A DNA stretch of 64,000 nt, from NCBI RefSeq assembly GCF_900187975.1, contig NZ_FZPC01000033.1:1-64000 (forward strand), written 5' to 3'. Each line of letters opens with the position of its first letter. Within the stretch, counting starts at the first letter, position 1. Of the stretch, positions 1 to 9,350 are shown piece by piece. The position numbers and the translations under genes were made by a program. This DNA comes from Pseudomonas delhiensis (lineage in GTDB: Bacteria; Pseudomonadota; Gammaproteobacteria; Pseudomonadales; Pseudomonadaceae). The notes beneath the pieces were generated by a model that saw only the letters and a list, made by a program, of their open reading frames with translations, was not told where the DNA came from and searched no databases.

Positions 1-461
1 CTGGACGAACACGAGCGAAATGATCGATACCTGACGATGCGAGTGTCACCCATGTGACTGAACTCATTTGTTACCCATGTGCTTGTCCTCTACATGCCCC
101 GACATACGGGCCCGATGAAGCCGGGCTACTCTCGCGAATTCCCCCGCCACGGAGGCCCGCCCCGACAGCACGTCCCTGTGCTGATCGGGGCTCTCGCGAC
201 ATCCATGTCGCATGACCTCCTGAGCGCCGGTTTCGCTCAGCCTTCTGAAGGGGCGCTCCGGTGCGCCCGGAGGTTTCTCTGGAAACCCGTAGGCTCGCCG
301 GGCGCACCGGGCTACCCTGTGGCACGCTCCCCTTCGCGAACATCCTCACCTACCCTTCCCCCTCCACACCCCGCGAATTCCCTGCTCCCGCGGCTTGCGC
401 GAAGGGGCGTGCCTCACTAACGTAGCGGCTTTCCGCAAGCCCTGTGCAGGAGCACGCTTCC
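1..461. other. Non-coding region upstream of quiP
   Basis: I see no convincing gene here; the open frames on both strands have shadow-like, Arg/Pro/Ser-rich translations. The first 81 bases hold two near-identical 11-mers (TCACCCATGTG at 46-56 and TTACCCATGTG at 71-81), which could be the end of an insertion sequence lying left of the window. The Shine-Dalgarno AGGAG for quiP is at 448-452. Confidence 0.5.
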
Positions 462-3005
462 ATGGCCTCGCGAGCCTTCCGCCCGCTTCCCCGATTCGGC
501 CTCGCCGCCGCCCTCAGCGCCGCCGTCAGCCTGACTGGCTGTCAGACCTGGCTGAACGACCGCTACGCCGACAGCCTGCCGCCGACCTCCGGCGTGCAGC
601 CGCTCAAGGGCCTGGCCGAAAGCGTGTCGGTGCGCCGCAATGCCCTGGGCATGCCGCTGATCGAGACCAGCACCTTCCACGACGCGCTCTTCGCCATGGG
701 CTACGTGCATGCCAGCGACCGCATCAGCCAGATGGTCGGCCTGCGCCTGATGGCCCAGGGGCGGCTGTCGGAGATGGTCGGCCCGGGCGCCCTGGAAATC
801 GACCGTTTCATGCGCACGGTCGATCTCAAGCAATCCGCCAACGCCCTCTACGCCGGCGCCTCGCCGCGCCTGAAGCGCTTCTTCGAGACCTACGCGCGCG
901 GCGTCAACGCCTACCTGTTCCGTTACCGCGACAAACTGCCGATGGACATCGCCGAGTCCGGCTACCGCCCGGAATACTGGAAGCCGGAGGACTCCGCGCT
1001 GGTCTTCGCCCTGCTCAACTTCGGCCTGGCGGTGAACCTGCAGGAGGAACTGGATTCCCTGGCGCTGGCACAGAAGGTCGGTGCCGAGAAGCTCGCCTGG
1101 CTCACGCCCATCTACCCGGACGAGGAGCTGCCCTTCGCCGAGGCCGACAAGCTCAAGGGCCTGAAGCTCGCCGGGCAGATTCCCGGCCTGGCCGAGGTGG
1201 GCGCCGCCGCCGAGACGGTGGCCAGCCTGCAGATGCTCGGCGTGGCCGCCTCCAACAACTGGGCCATCGCCCCGCAGCGCAGCCGCAGCGGCAAGAGCCT
1301 GCTGGCCAACGACACCCACCTGCCGCTGTCGATGCCGTCGATCTGGAACTTCATGCAGGTCCGCTCGCCGAAATACACCGCCGCCGGCGTCACCATCGCC
1401 GGCGTGCCCGGGGTGGTGGCCGGCTTCAACGGCAAGCTGGCCTGGGGCATGACCATGGTCATGGGCGACAACCAGGACGTCTTCCTCGAGCAGGTGCGGC
1501 GCCAGGGCGGCAAGCTCTACTACCTGGCCGACGGCCAGTGGAAGCCGGCCCGCGAGCGCGTCGAGACCTTCTTCGTCAAGGGCCAGCGCCCAGTGCGCGA
1601 GACCATCTACGAGACCCGCCACGGCCCGCTGCTCAACAGCGCCCTGCTCGGCGCGAAGAAGAACGACCTGCAGCCGCTGCCGCTGTCCAGCGGCTACGGC
1701 CTGGCCTACCAGAGCATCCAGGCGGTATCGGACAGGAGCCTGGATGCCTTCTTCGACCTGTCGCGGGCCAGGAGCGTCGAGCAGGCCTTCGACGCCACCC
1801 GCGAAATCCGCGCCATGCCGCTGAACATCGTGTTCGCCGACGAGAAGCACATCGGCTGGCAGGTCACCGGGCGCTTCCCCAACCGCAAGGACGGCCGCGG
1901 CCTGCTGCCCTCCCCGGGCTGGGACGGGCGCTACGACTGGGATGGCTACGCCGAGCCGATCCTCCACCCGTCCGACCAGGACCCGCAGCAGGGCTGGCTG
2001 GGCACCGCCAACAACCGCACCGTGCAGCCCGGCTATGGCGCGCAGCTGTCCAGCTCCTGGTACTACCCCGAGCGCGCCGAGCGCATCGCCCAGCTGGCGA
2101 ACGCCAGCAACCGACACGACGCGCGCAGCATGATCGCCATGCAGTACGACCAGACCACGCCCTTCGCCGCCAAGCTGCAGGGCATGCTCGACGCGCCCGG
2201 CATGGCCGGGCCGCTGAAGCAGGCGATCCAGGCCCTGCCCGCCGGCCAGCGCGAGCTCGCCCGCGAGGCCCTGGACCGGCTGATGGCCTTCGACGGCAAG
2301 CTCTCCGCCACTTCCGCCGATGCCGCCCTCTACGAAGCCTTCCTGCAGGAAAGCGCCCGGCAGATCTTCCTCGACGAACTGGGCCCGGAAGACAGCCCGG
2401 CCTGGAAGGCCTTCGTGCAGAACGCCGACCTTTCCTACTCGGCCCAGGCCGACCACCTGCTGGGCCGCGACGACAGCCCGTTCTGGGACGACGTGAAGAC
2501 CCCGCAGAAGGAAGACAAGCCGGCCATCCTCGCCCGCAGCCTGGCTGCCGCCACCGCCTTCTGCGAACAGAAGCTCGGCGCCGACCGCCGCGCCTGGCAG
2601 TGGGGCAAGCTGCACACCTACGACTGGGTCAGCGACAGCACCAAGATGGCGCCCTACCTGGACGCCGGCCAGCGCGCCAGCCTGGGGGCGATCAAGGGCT
2701 ACCTGGACCGCGGCCCCTACCCCGCCGGCGGCGACCACAGCACGCTGAACGTGTCCGCCTACGCCTGGGGCCAGGACTTCGACACCTGGCTGATCCCGGC
2801 CATGCGCATCGTCGTCGACTTCGGCCAGAGCGAGCCCATGCTGGGCCTCAACAGCAGCGGCCAGTCCGGCAACCCGGCCAGCCCGCACTATGCCGACGGC
2901 ATCGACGCCTGGCTGAAGGGCGACTACATGAGCTTCCCGTTCCAGAGCCAGAACCTCGACCGCGTCTACGGCAGCAAGCGCCTGACCCTGGTGCCGCAGA
3001 AATAG
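462..3005 (+). CDS. quiP: QuiP-type acyl-homoserine lactone acylase, lipoprotein
   Basis: 847-aa member of the penicillin-acylase Ntn-hydrolase family, closely resembling Pseudomonas QuiP, which removes acyl chains from long-chain acyl-homoserine lactone quorum signals. The ATG at 462 is chosen over the GTG at 444 because AGGAG (448-452) sits nine bases before it. The N-terminus is a lipoprotein signal (charged, Ala/Leu-rich, lipobox LTGC with Cys27), so the protein should be exported. The precursor would be cleaved before Ser264 in the motif ASNNWAI; this Ser becomes the N-terminal nucleophile of the beta chain. Conserved beta-chain motifs follow ([18 protein letters not shown], then [10 protein letters not shown] near the C-terminus). 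It stands alone and ends at a strong terminator. Specificity for lactones rather than other amides is inferred from the family. Confidence 0.9.
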   Translation: MASRAFRPLPRFGLAAALSAAVSLTGCQTWLNDRYADSLPPTSGVQPLKGLAESVSVRRNALGMPLIETSTFHDALFAMGYVHASDRISQMVGLRLMAQGRLSEMVGPGALEIDRFMRTVDLKQSANALYAGASPRLKRFFETYARGVNAYLFRYRDKLPMDIAESGYRPEYWKPEDSALVFALLNFGLAVNLQEELDSLALAQKVGAEKLAWLTPIYPDEELPFAEADKLKGLKLAGQIPGLAEVGAAAETVASLQMLGVAASNNWAIAPQRSRSGKSLLANDTHLPLSMPSIWNFMQVRSPKYTAAGVTIAGVPGVVAGFNGKLAWGMTMVMGDNQDVFLEQVRRQGGKLYYLADGQWKPARERVETFFVKGQRPVRETIYETRHGPLLNSALLGAKKNDLQPLPLSSGYGLAYQSIQAVSDRSLDAFFDLSRARSVEQAFDATREIRAMPLNIVFADEKHIGWQVTGRFPNRKDGRGLLPSPGWDGRYDWDGYAEPILHPSDQDPQQGWLGTANNRTVQPGYGAQLSSSWYYPERAERIAQLANASNRHDARSMIAMQYDQTTPFAAKLQGMLDAPGMAGPLKQAIQALPAGQRELAREALDRLMAFDGKLSATSADAALYEAFLQESARQIFLDELGPEDSPAWKAFVQNADLSYSAQADHLLGRDDSPFWDDVKTPQKEDKPAILARSLAAATAFCEQKLGADRRAWQWGKLHTYDWVSDSTKMAPYLDAGQRASLGAIKGYLDRGPYPAGGDHSTLNVSAYAWGQDFDTWLIPAMRIVVDFGQSEPMLGLNSSGQSGNPASPHYADGIDAWLKGDYMSFPFQSQNLDRVYGSKRLTLVPQK

Positions 3006-3073
3006 TCGGCCGGCGCGGGAACTTCCGCCGCGCCGCCGACTCCTAACTGTCGACTTACTCCATGATCATCTTG

Positions 3074-3101
3074 AAGGCACCCTCGGGTGCCTTTCTTTTT
3101 T
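3074..3101 (+). terminator. Rho-independent terminator of quiP
   Basis: Perfect 9-bp stem AAGGCACCC / GGGTGCCTT (3074-3082 and 3085-3093) with a 2-nt loop and a T-rich tail (TCTTTTTT). Confidence 0.9.
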
Positions 3102-3332
3102 GGTGCCTGCGCCACAACCGGCGCACCAGGCTGTTACCGAAAGCCCCGCCCCCTCGCCCCGTTACGGGGCATCGCTTCCCCGACCGGCTGCTATACCTGT
3201 CGTAGGAACGCGCCTGTCGTCCGCCTCCTACCGCCGAGGCCCGTGGTTGCGCCCCTGGTTCGAAACTTGCTGTCACATTGATGTTATGCCTTTCGTTCCA
3301 CTGCTTGAATCAACCACCAAGGATTCCAACCG
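3102..3332 (+). other. Upstream region of the ABC importer operon
   Basis: No gene seen. It must hold the promoter of the substrate-binding-protein gene, but I cannot pick a -35/-10 pair with confidence. AAGGA at 3319-3323 is the ribosome-binding site for the ATG at 3333. Confidence 0.4.
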
Positions 3333-4112
3333 ATGAAAAAAGCATGGCTGACCCTCTCCGCCCTGGTGCTGCTGGCTGGCGCCGGAGCCCTGCAGGCCAA
3401 GGAATGGAAAGAAATCCGCTTCGCCACCGACCCGTCCTACGCGCCCTTCGAGTCCAAGGCGCCGGACGGCAGCCTGGTCGGCTTCGACATCGACCTGGGT
3501 AACGCCATCTGCGCGCACCTGAAGGTCAAGTGCGTATGGATGGCCAACGACTTCGACGGCATGATCCCGGGCCTGAAGGCTCGCAAGTTCGATGGCGTGA
3601 TCTCCTCGATGACCGTCACCGAGGCGCGCCAGAAGGAAATCGACTTCAGCGACAAGCTGTTCACCAGCCCCACCGCGATGATCAGCAAGAAGGGCTCGGG
3701 CCTGGAGGCCACCGCCGCATCCCTCAAGGGCAAGACCGTCGGCGTCGAGCAGGGCACCATCCAGGAAACCTTCGCCAAGGCCAAGCTGGAGCCGGCCGGG
3801 GTCAACGTGAAGAGCTACCAGAACCAGGACCAGGTCTACGCCGACCTGGTGTCCGGGCGCCTGGACGTCTCGCTGCAGGACATGCTGCAGGCCGAGCAGG
3901 GCTTCCTCACCACCGACCAGGGCAAGGGCTTCGAGATCAGCAAGCCGGTGCACGACCCGCTGATGCCGGCCGACATCGCCATCGGCATCAGGAAGGGCAA
4001 CAACGAACTGCGCGAGATGATCAACAAGGGCATCAAGGCGATCCACGCCGACGGCACCTACGACAAGCTGCAGAAGAAATACTTCGGCGACATCGACATC
4101 TACAACGACTGA
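3333..4112 (+). CDS. Periplasmic substrate-binding protein of a basic-amino-acid ABC importer
   Basis: 259-aa family-3 solute-binding protein (HisJ/ArgT/AotJ type). A Sec signal peptide ends around LQA-KE (residue 22). The core starts with IRFATDPSYAPFES and carries the family signature GFDIDLGNAICAHLKVKC, whose Cys pair is typical of lysine/arginine/ornithine/histidine binders. It delivers substrate to the two permeases and the ATPase encoded just downstream. A perfect 15-bp hairpin follows the stop codon, which usually keeps binding-protein expression above that of the membrane parts. The exact ligand cannot be read from sequence; basic amino acids are the best inference. Confidence 0.9.
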   Translation: MKKAWLTLSALVLLAGAGALQAKEWKEIRFATDPSYAPFESKAPDGSLVGFDIDLGNAICAHLKVKCVWMANDFDGMIPGLKARKFDGVISSMTVTEARQKEIDFSDKLFTSPTAMISKKGSGLEATAASLKGKTVGVEQGTIQETFAKAKLEPAGVNVKSYQNQDQVYADLVSGRLDVSLQDMLQAEQGFLTTDQGKGFEISKPVHDPLMPADIAIGIRKGNNELREMINKGIKAIHADGTYDKLQKKYFGDIDIYND

Positions 4113-4122
4113 CCCGCGCCCG

Positions 4123-4157
4123 CCGCCCCCGGCCGCCGCCAAGGCGGCCGGGGGCGG
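4123..4157 (+). terminator. Strong intercistronic hairpin (partial terminator or mRNA stabiliser)
   Basis: Perfect 15-bp GC-only stem (4123-4137 with 4143-4157, loop GCCAA), followed by a weak T-rich stretch. It lies between the binding-protein gene and the permease genes, the usual place for an attenuating hairpin in such operons. Confidence 0.7.
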
Positions 4158-4194
4158 TCTATTCTGCTGACAAGGCACAAGGAGTTTCCTGCGC

Positions 4195-4920
4195 ATGCTC
4201 CAGGACTTCTTCCGGACCCTGGCCGAGAACATGAGCCTCAAGGGTTACGGCTCCATCCTCCTCGACGGCACCTGGATGACCGTCAAGCTGTCGATCTGCT
4301 CGCTGCTGCTGTCGGTGCTGCTGGGCCTGCTCGGCGCCAGCGCCAAGCTGTCCGGCTCGAGGCTGCTGCGCTTCCCCGCCATCGCCTACACCACGCTGAT
4401 CCGCGGCGTGCCCGACCTGGTGCTGATGCTGCTGATCTTCTACAGCCTGCAGACCTGGCTGGCCGACATCACCGACTACATGGAGTGGGACTACATCGAG
4501 ATCGACCCCTTCAGCGCCGGCATCATCACCCTCGGCTTCATCTACGGAGCCTACTTCACCGAGACCTTCCGCGGGGCCATCCTCGCCGTGCCGCGCGGCC
4601 AGCTGGAAGCCGCCAGCGCCTTCGGCCTGACGCGCCTGCAGCGCTTCCGCTTCGTGCTCTTCCCGCAGTTGATGCGCTTCGCCCTGCCAGGCCTGGGCAA
4701 CAACTGGATGGTGCTGATCAAGTCCACCGCGCTGGTCTCCATCATCGGCCTCTCCGACGTGGTGCGCGCGGCCCAGGACGCCGGCAAGAGCAGCTACCGG
4801 CTGCTGTTCTTCCTGCTGGTGGCGGCGGCTATCTACCTGCTTTTCACCACCGTTTCCAACATCGTGCTCAACGCCCTTGAGCGCCGCTATGCCATCGGCG
4901 TGCGCGAGGCCCTGCGATGA
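4195..4920 (+). CDS. ABC importer permease, HisQ-like
   Basis: 241-aa inner-membrane permease of the polar amino acid family. Hydrophobic segments are spread over the protein, and the EAA-type cytoplasmic loop that contacts the ATPase is visible as EAASAFGLTRLQRFRFVLFPQ. It pairs with the next permease; the ATG of that gene overlaps its stop codon (ATGA at 4917-4920), indicating translational coupling. Length and signature fit HisQ/ArtQ/AotQ. Confidence 0.9.
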   Translation: MLQDFFRTLAENMSLKGYGSILLDGTWMTVKLSICSLLLSVLLGLLGASAKLSGSRLLRFPAIAYTTLIRGVPDLVLMLLIFYSLQTWLADITDYMEWDYIEIDPFSAGIITLGFIYGAYFTETFRGAILAVPRGQLEAASAFGLTRLQRFRFVLFPQLMRFALPGLGNNWMVLIKSTALVSIIGLSDVVRAAQDAGKSSYRLLFFLLVAAAIYLLFTTVSNIVLNALERRYAIGVREALR

Positions 4921-5630
4921 TCGAGTTGCTGCAGCAGTACGGCAAGGCCTTCCTCTGGACCGACGGCTACCACATCACCGGCCTGGCCATGACGCTCTGG
5001 CTGCTGACGGTGTCCATCGCCTTCGGCTTCACCTTCGCCATCCCCCTGTCCATCGCCCGCGTCTCGCGCAACCCGCTGGTGCGCTGGCCGGTGCAGTTCT
5101 ACACCTACGTGTTCCGCGGCACGCCGCTCTACATCCAGCTGCTGGTCTGCTACACCGGCATCTACAGCGTGGCGGCGGTGCGCGAGCAGCCGATCCTCGA
5201 CGCCTTCTTCCGCAACGGCCTGAACTGCACGCTGCTGGCCTTCGCCCTGAACACCTGCGCCTACACCACCGAGATCTTCGCCGGGGCCATCCGCAACATC
5301 GCCCACGGCGAGGTCGAGGCGGCCCATGCCTACGGGTTGAGCGGCTGGCGCCTGTACCGCTACGTGATCATGCCCTCGGCGCTGCGCCGCTCGCTGCCCT
5401 ACTACAGCAACGAAGTGATCCTCATGCTGCACTCCACCACCGTGGCCTTCACCGCCACGGTGCCGGACATCATGAAGGTCGCCCGCGACGCCAACGCCGC
5501 CACCTTCCTGTCCTTCCAGTCCTTCGGCATAGCCGCGGCGCTGTACCTGGTGACCTCCTTCACCCTGGTCGGCCTGTTCCGCCTGGCCGAACGCCGCTGG
5601 CTGGCCTTCCTCGGCCCCAGCCATGGCTGA
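4917..5630 (+). CDS. ABC importer permease, HisM-like
   Basis: 237-aa second permease of the same importer. The EAA loop is EVEAAHAYGLSGWRLYRYVI, and the FRGTPLYIQLL segment is typical of HisM/ArtM. It forms the transmembrane heterodimer with the HisQ-like protein. A hairpin (CGGCCGCC / GGCGGCCG, 5645-5664) lies between its stop and the ATPase gene. Confidence 0.9.
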   Translation: MIELLQQYGKAFLWTDGYHITGLAMTLWLLTVSIAFGFTFAIPLSIARVSRNPLVRWPVQFYTYVFRGTPLYIQLLVCYTGIYSVAAVREQPILDAFFRNGLNCTLLAFALNTCAYTTEIFAGAIRNIAHGEVEAAHAYGLSGWRLYRYVIMPSALRRSLPYYSNEVILMLHSTTVAFTATVPDIMKVARDANAATFLSFQSFGIAAALYLVTSFTLVGLFRLAERRWLAFLGPSHG

Positions 5631-5681
5631 ACCCCATCCACCCACGGCCGCCAGGGGGCGGCCGGCGCACCCGAGGACTCC

Positions 5682-6442
<761 letters not shown>

Positions 6443-6446
<4 letters not shown>

Positions 6447-6985
6447 GGTCGGCGCGGTTGTTCGTTCTCACCGGCGGCCCCGGTTCGGGCAAGACCAGCC
6501 TGCTGGAACACCTGCGCGGCCGCGGCCTGGCCTGCGTCGGGGAAGGCGGCCGGGCGATCATCCGCGAGGAACTGGCCCACGGCGGCAACGCCCTGCCCTG
6601 GGGCGACCGCCAGGCCTTCTGCCGGCGCATGTTCGAGCACGCCGCCAGCACCTACGCCGAAGCCCACGAGTCCGGCGGCACCTGGCTGTTCGACCGCGGC
6701 CTGCCCGACGTGCTCGGCTACGCCCGGCTATGCGGCCTGGCGGTGGATGCGGACCTGCTGCAGGCGGCGCGGCAGTTGCGCTATCAACCCCTGGTACTCC
6801 TGGCCCCGCCCTGGGAAGCCATCTACCACAACGATGCCGAACGCAAGCAGGACTTCGCCGAAGCGCAACGAACCGCGGCGGTGATGCGCGAAGTCTACGG
6901 CGAACTGGGCTACCAGGTGGTCGAGCTGCCGCTGGCCGGCCTGGAAGCGCGCGCCGACTTCGTCCTGGAACACCTGCAGGCCTGA
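6443..6985 (+). CDS. Small AAA-type ATPase/kinase-like protein
   Basis: 180-aa P-loop protein beginning at a GTG that overlaps the stop of the ABC ATPase (GTGA, 6443-6446), so it is translationally coupled. Walker A is GGPGSGKTSL near the N-terminus. An acidic motif WLFDRGLPD follows mid-protein, resembling the predicted AAA_28 ATPases and nucleotide/metabolite kinases. No membrane segment or signal is visible. Coupling to an amino-acid importer suggests use of the imported compound or its cofactor, but this is only inference. The substrate is unknown. Confidence 0.75.
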
Positions 6986-7033
6986 GGACGGAAGGGGGCC
7001 AGCCCTGGCGTCGGCGTGGCGGCGAAGTCCGCT

Positions 7034-7296
7034 ACCCTCTCCCCAGCCCTCTCCCGCAAGCGGGAGAGGGAGTCGTTCGGCGTCAAGCGAAGCCCAACGG
7101 TCATCCCGCACACCCGCCCTGCCCGCTCTCGTAGGAGCGAGCTTGCTCGCGAACGGAGCTACCGGCTGACTCCATGCCCCCTCGCCCTGCCCAACGGTCC
7201 CCTCTCCCGAAAGCGGGAGAGGGCGCCGTCCGCAGCAGCCGGGCAGCGACATCGCTAGCCGGTTGGCCCGCAATCGCGCGCAGGGCGCGCTCCTAC
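7034..7296. repeat. Cluster of intergenic palindromic repeats (REP-like)
   Basis: The 391-base gap after the ATPase gene holds no gene but several palindromes: CCCTCTCCCG-CAAG-CGGGAGAGGG (7047-7070), the same stem with loop AAAG (7200-7223), a REP-like GTAGGAGCGAGCTTGCTCGC (7131-7150) and its partial inverse CGCGCTCCTAC near 7287. A related hairpin occurs at 26297-26324. Such elements are common between convergent Pseudomonas genes. Confidence 0.75.
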
Positions 7297-7330
7297 AGGG
7301 GGCCATGCCGCCCTCTTCCCCCCAGGCAAC

Positions 7331-7354
7331 AAAAAACCGGGCCATGGCCCGGTT
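7331..7354 (-). terminator. Rho-independent terminator of dcd
   Basis: Stem AACCGGGCC / GGCCCGGTT. The six adenines on the plus strand at 7331-7336 give a T-run in the leftward direction, right after dcd. Confidence 0.9.
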
Positions 7355-7376
7355 TCCCGTATATCCGCCTTCGGCC

Positions 7377-7943
7377 TCAGGCCTTGGGCAGGGTCACCCC
7401 GGTCTGCCCCTGGTACTTGCCACCACGGTCCTTGTACGACACTTCGCAGGCTTCGTCCGACTGCAGGAACAGCATCTGCGCCACGCCCTCGTGGGCGTAG
7501 ATCTTCGCCGGCAGGTTGGTGGTGTTGGAGAACTCCAGGGTCACGTGGCCTTCCCACTCCGGCTCCAGCGGGGTGACGTTGACGATGATGCCGCAGCGCG
7601 CGTAGGTGCTCTTGCCCAGGCAGATGGTCAGCACGTCGCGGGGGATGCGGAAGTATTCCACGGTGCGCGCCAGGGCGAAGGAGTTCGGCGGGATGATGCA
7701 GACGTCGCTGTTGATGTCGACGAAGCTCTTCTCGTCGAAGTTCTTCGGGTCCACCACCGCCGAGTGGATGTTGGTGAATACCTTGAACTCGGCCGCGCAG
7801 CGCACGTCGTAGCCGTAGCTGGAAACGCCGTAGGAGATCACCCGGCTGTCGTCGGCGCCGCGCACCTGGCGCTCGACGAAGGGCTCGATCATCCCGTGCT
7901 CCAGGGCCATGCGGCGAATCCACTTGTCCGATTTGATGCTCAT
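7377..7943 (-). CDS. dcd: dCTP deaminase
   Basis: 188-aa trimeric deoxycytidine triphosphate deaminase, converting dCTP to dUTP for thymidylate synthesis. The ATG at 7943 gives the standard N-terminus [10 protein letters not shown]; the frame extends upstream but without family resemblance. Visible family motifs are [13 protein letters not shown], the active-site segment [16 protein letters not shown] and [16 protein letters not shown] containing the catalytic Glu, and the closing [15 protein letters not shown]. It lies downstream of mrp on the same strand (97-base gap), the arrangement seen in P. aeruginosa. Confidence 0.96.
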   Translation of the reverse strand: MSIKSDKWIRRMALEHGMIEPFVERQVRGADDSRVISYGVSSYGYDVRCAAEFKVFTNIHSAVVDPKNFDEKSFVDINSDVCIIPPNSFALARTVEYFRIPRDVLTICLGKSTYARCGIIVNVTPLEPEWEGHVTLEFSNTTNLPAKIYAHEGVAQMLFLQSDEACEVSYKDRGGKYQGQTGVTLPKA

Positions 7944-8039
7944 GGCGGGCGTCCCGTAGCTGCTGAAAAATGAAACGCGAATCTTACCGGCAGGCGCGCC
8001 GCCCGGCAAAGGGGCGCGCCGGGCGGCCTTGTCGCAGGG

Positions 8040-9134
8040 TCAGTCCTCGCTGATGGAGATGCTCGGCATGGCCGGCGCGTCCTTCTCGCTCAGGGCGATG
8101 CGCGCACCGACGCAGCGGGCCATTTCCTGGTAGATCATCGCCAGTTGGCTTTCCGGGTCGGCGATCACCGTCGGCCTGCCGCCGTCGGCCTGCATGCGGA
8201 TGGCCATGGACAGCGGCAGCGAGGCCAGCAGCTCCACGCCGTACTGCGCCGCCAGCTTCTCACCGCCGCCCTCGCCGAACAGGTGCTCGGCGTGGCCGCA
8301 GTTGGAGCAGATGTGCACCGCCATGTTCTCAACCACCCCCAGCACCGGGATGTTGACCTTGCGGAACATCTCCACGCCCTTCCTGGCGTCGAGCAGGGCC
8401 AGGTCCTGCGGGGTGGTGACGATCACCGCGCCGGCCACCGGGACCTTCTGCGCCAGGGTCAGCTGGATGTCGCCGGTGCCCGGCGGCATGTCGATCACCA
8501 GGTAGTCCAGGTCGTTCCAGGCGGTCTGGGTGATCAATTGCAGCAGCGCGCCGGAAACCATCGGCCCGCGCCACACCACCGGGGTGTTGTCGTCGGTGAG
8601 GAAGGCCATGGACATGACTTCCACGCCATGGGCCTCCAGCGGCACGAACCACTTCTGCTCGCGCACCTTCGGCCGGGTGCCCTCGGGAATGCCGAACATG
8701 ATGCCCTGGCTGGGGCCGTAGATGTCGGCGTCGAGGATGCCCACCCGCGCGCCCTCGCGGGCCAGCGCCAGGGCCAGGTTGGCGGCGGTGGTGGACTTGC
8801 CCACGCCGCCCTTGCCGGAGGCCACGGCGATGATGTTCTTCACGTTGCTCATGCCCGGCACCTGGGCCTGGGCCTTGTGCGCGGCGATCCTCACATCCAC
8901 CTTCACCTGGGCCGACTCCACCCCGTCGGCGGCCTCCAGGGCCATCTGCACGGTCTGCGCCAGGCCATTCCTGAACAGGCCGCAGGCGTAGCCCAGCTCC
9001 AGGCCCAGGGCAACGCGGCCGCCCTGGATGTCGAGGTCGCGCAGGTAACCGGCGTCGAGCAGGTTCTGGCCGGTGTGCGGGTCGGTGATCTGGCGGAGGA
9101 CGGCCTCCACCGTGGCGCGGGTGACGACGCTCAT
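8040..9134 (-). CDS. mrp: Mrp/ApbC iron-sulfur cluster carrier ATPase
   Basis: 364-aa P-loop NTPase of the Mrp/NBP35 family, a cytosolic Fe-S cluster carrier. The N-terminal ~80 residues form a MIP18-like domain. The deviant Walker A is VASGKGGVGKSTTAANLA. Walker B-like DILDAD/YGPS and the CxxC cluster-binding pair (CSNCG) near residue 280 are present. The ATG at 9134 has GGGAG upstream and fits the family start (MSVVTRATVEAVL). It is divergent from metG, with a palindromic leader between them. Confidence 0.95.
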   Translation of the reverse strand: MSVVTRATVEAVLRQITDPHTGQNLLDAGYLRDLDIQGGRVALGLELGYACGLFRNGLAQTVQMALEAADGVESAQVKVDVRIAAHKAQAQVPGMSNVKNIIAVASGKGGVGKSTTAANLALALAREGARVGILDADIYGPSQGIMFGIPEGTRPKVREQKWFVPLEAHGVEVMSMAFLTDDNTPVVWRGPMVSGALLQLITQTAWNDLDYLVIDMPPGTGDIQLTLAQKVPVAGAVIVTTPQDLALLDARKGVEMFRKVNIPVLGVVENMAVHICSNCGHAEHLFGEGGGEKLAAQYGVELLASLPLSMAIRMQADGGRPTVIADPESQLAMIYQEMARCVGARIALSEKDAPAMPSISISED

Positions 9135-9184
9135 GGGTTCTCCCGAAAAAAGGCTGAGCACGGTAGGAGGGAATTCTAACAGCA

Positions 9185-9278
9185 GCGGCAGGCTACAGGC
9201 TGCAGGCTTCAGGCGAACAGCAGGCAGCGAACGCTCTTCGCTCCTGCCTGCAGCCTATGGCCTGCCGCCTGTAGCCTG
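9185..9278. repeat. Nested palindromic element between mrp and metG
   Basis: Perfect arm pairs CAGGCTACAGGC / GCCTGTAGCCTG (9189-9200, 9267-9278) and AGGCTGCAGGC / GCCTGCAGCCT (9197-9207, 9246-9256), plus an inner GCAGGCAGCGAA / TTCGCT-CTGCCTGC stem. Together they make a roughly 90-base cruciform-capable repeat just upstream of metG. Confidence 0.75.
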
Positions 9279-9350
9279 TTGTGGCCTGCAGCTTGCCGCT
9301 TCCTATATAGTTACCGACTTCCCTCGTTTTGCCCCAATGGCCTGAGCATC

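Noticed and set aside
417..2888. Long minus-strand frame opposite quiP
   Set aside because: Antisense shadow of the acylase gene with repetitive Val/Gly/Ala/His composition.
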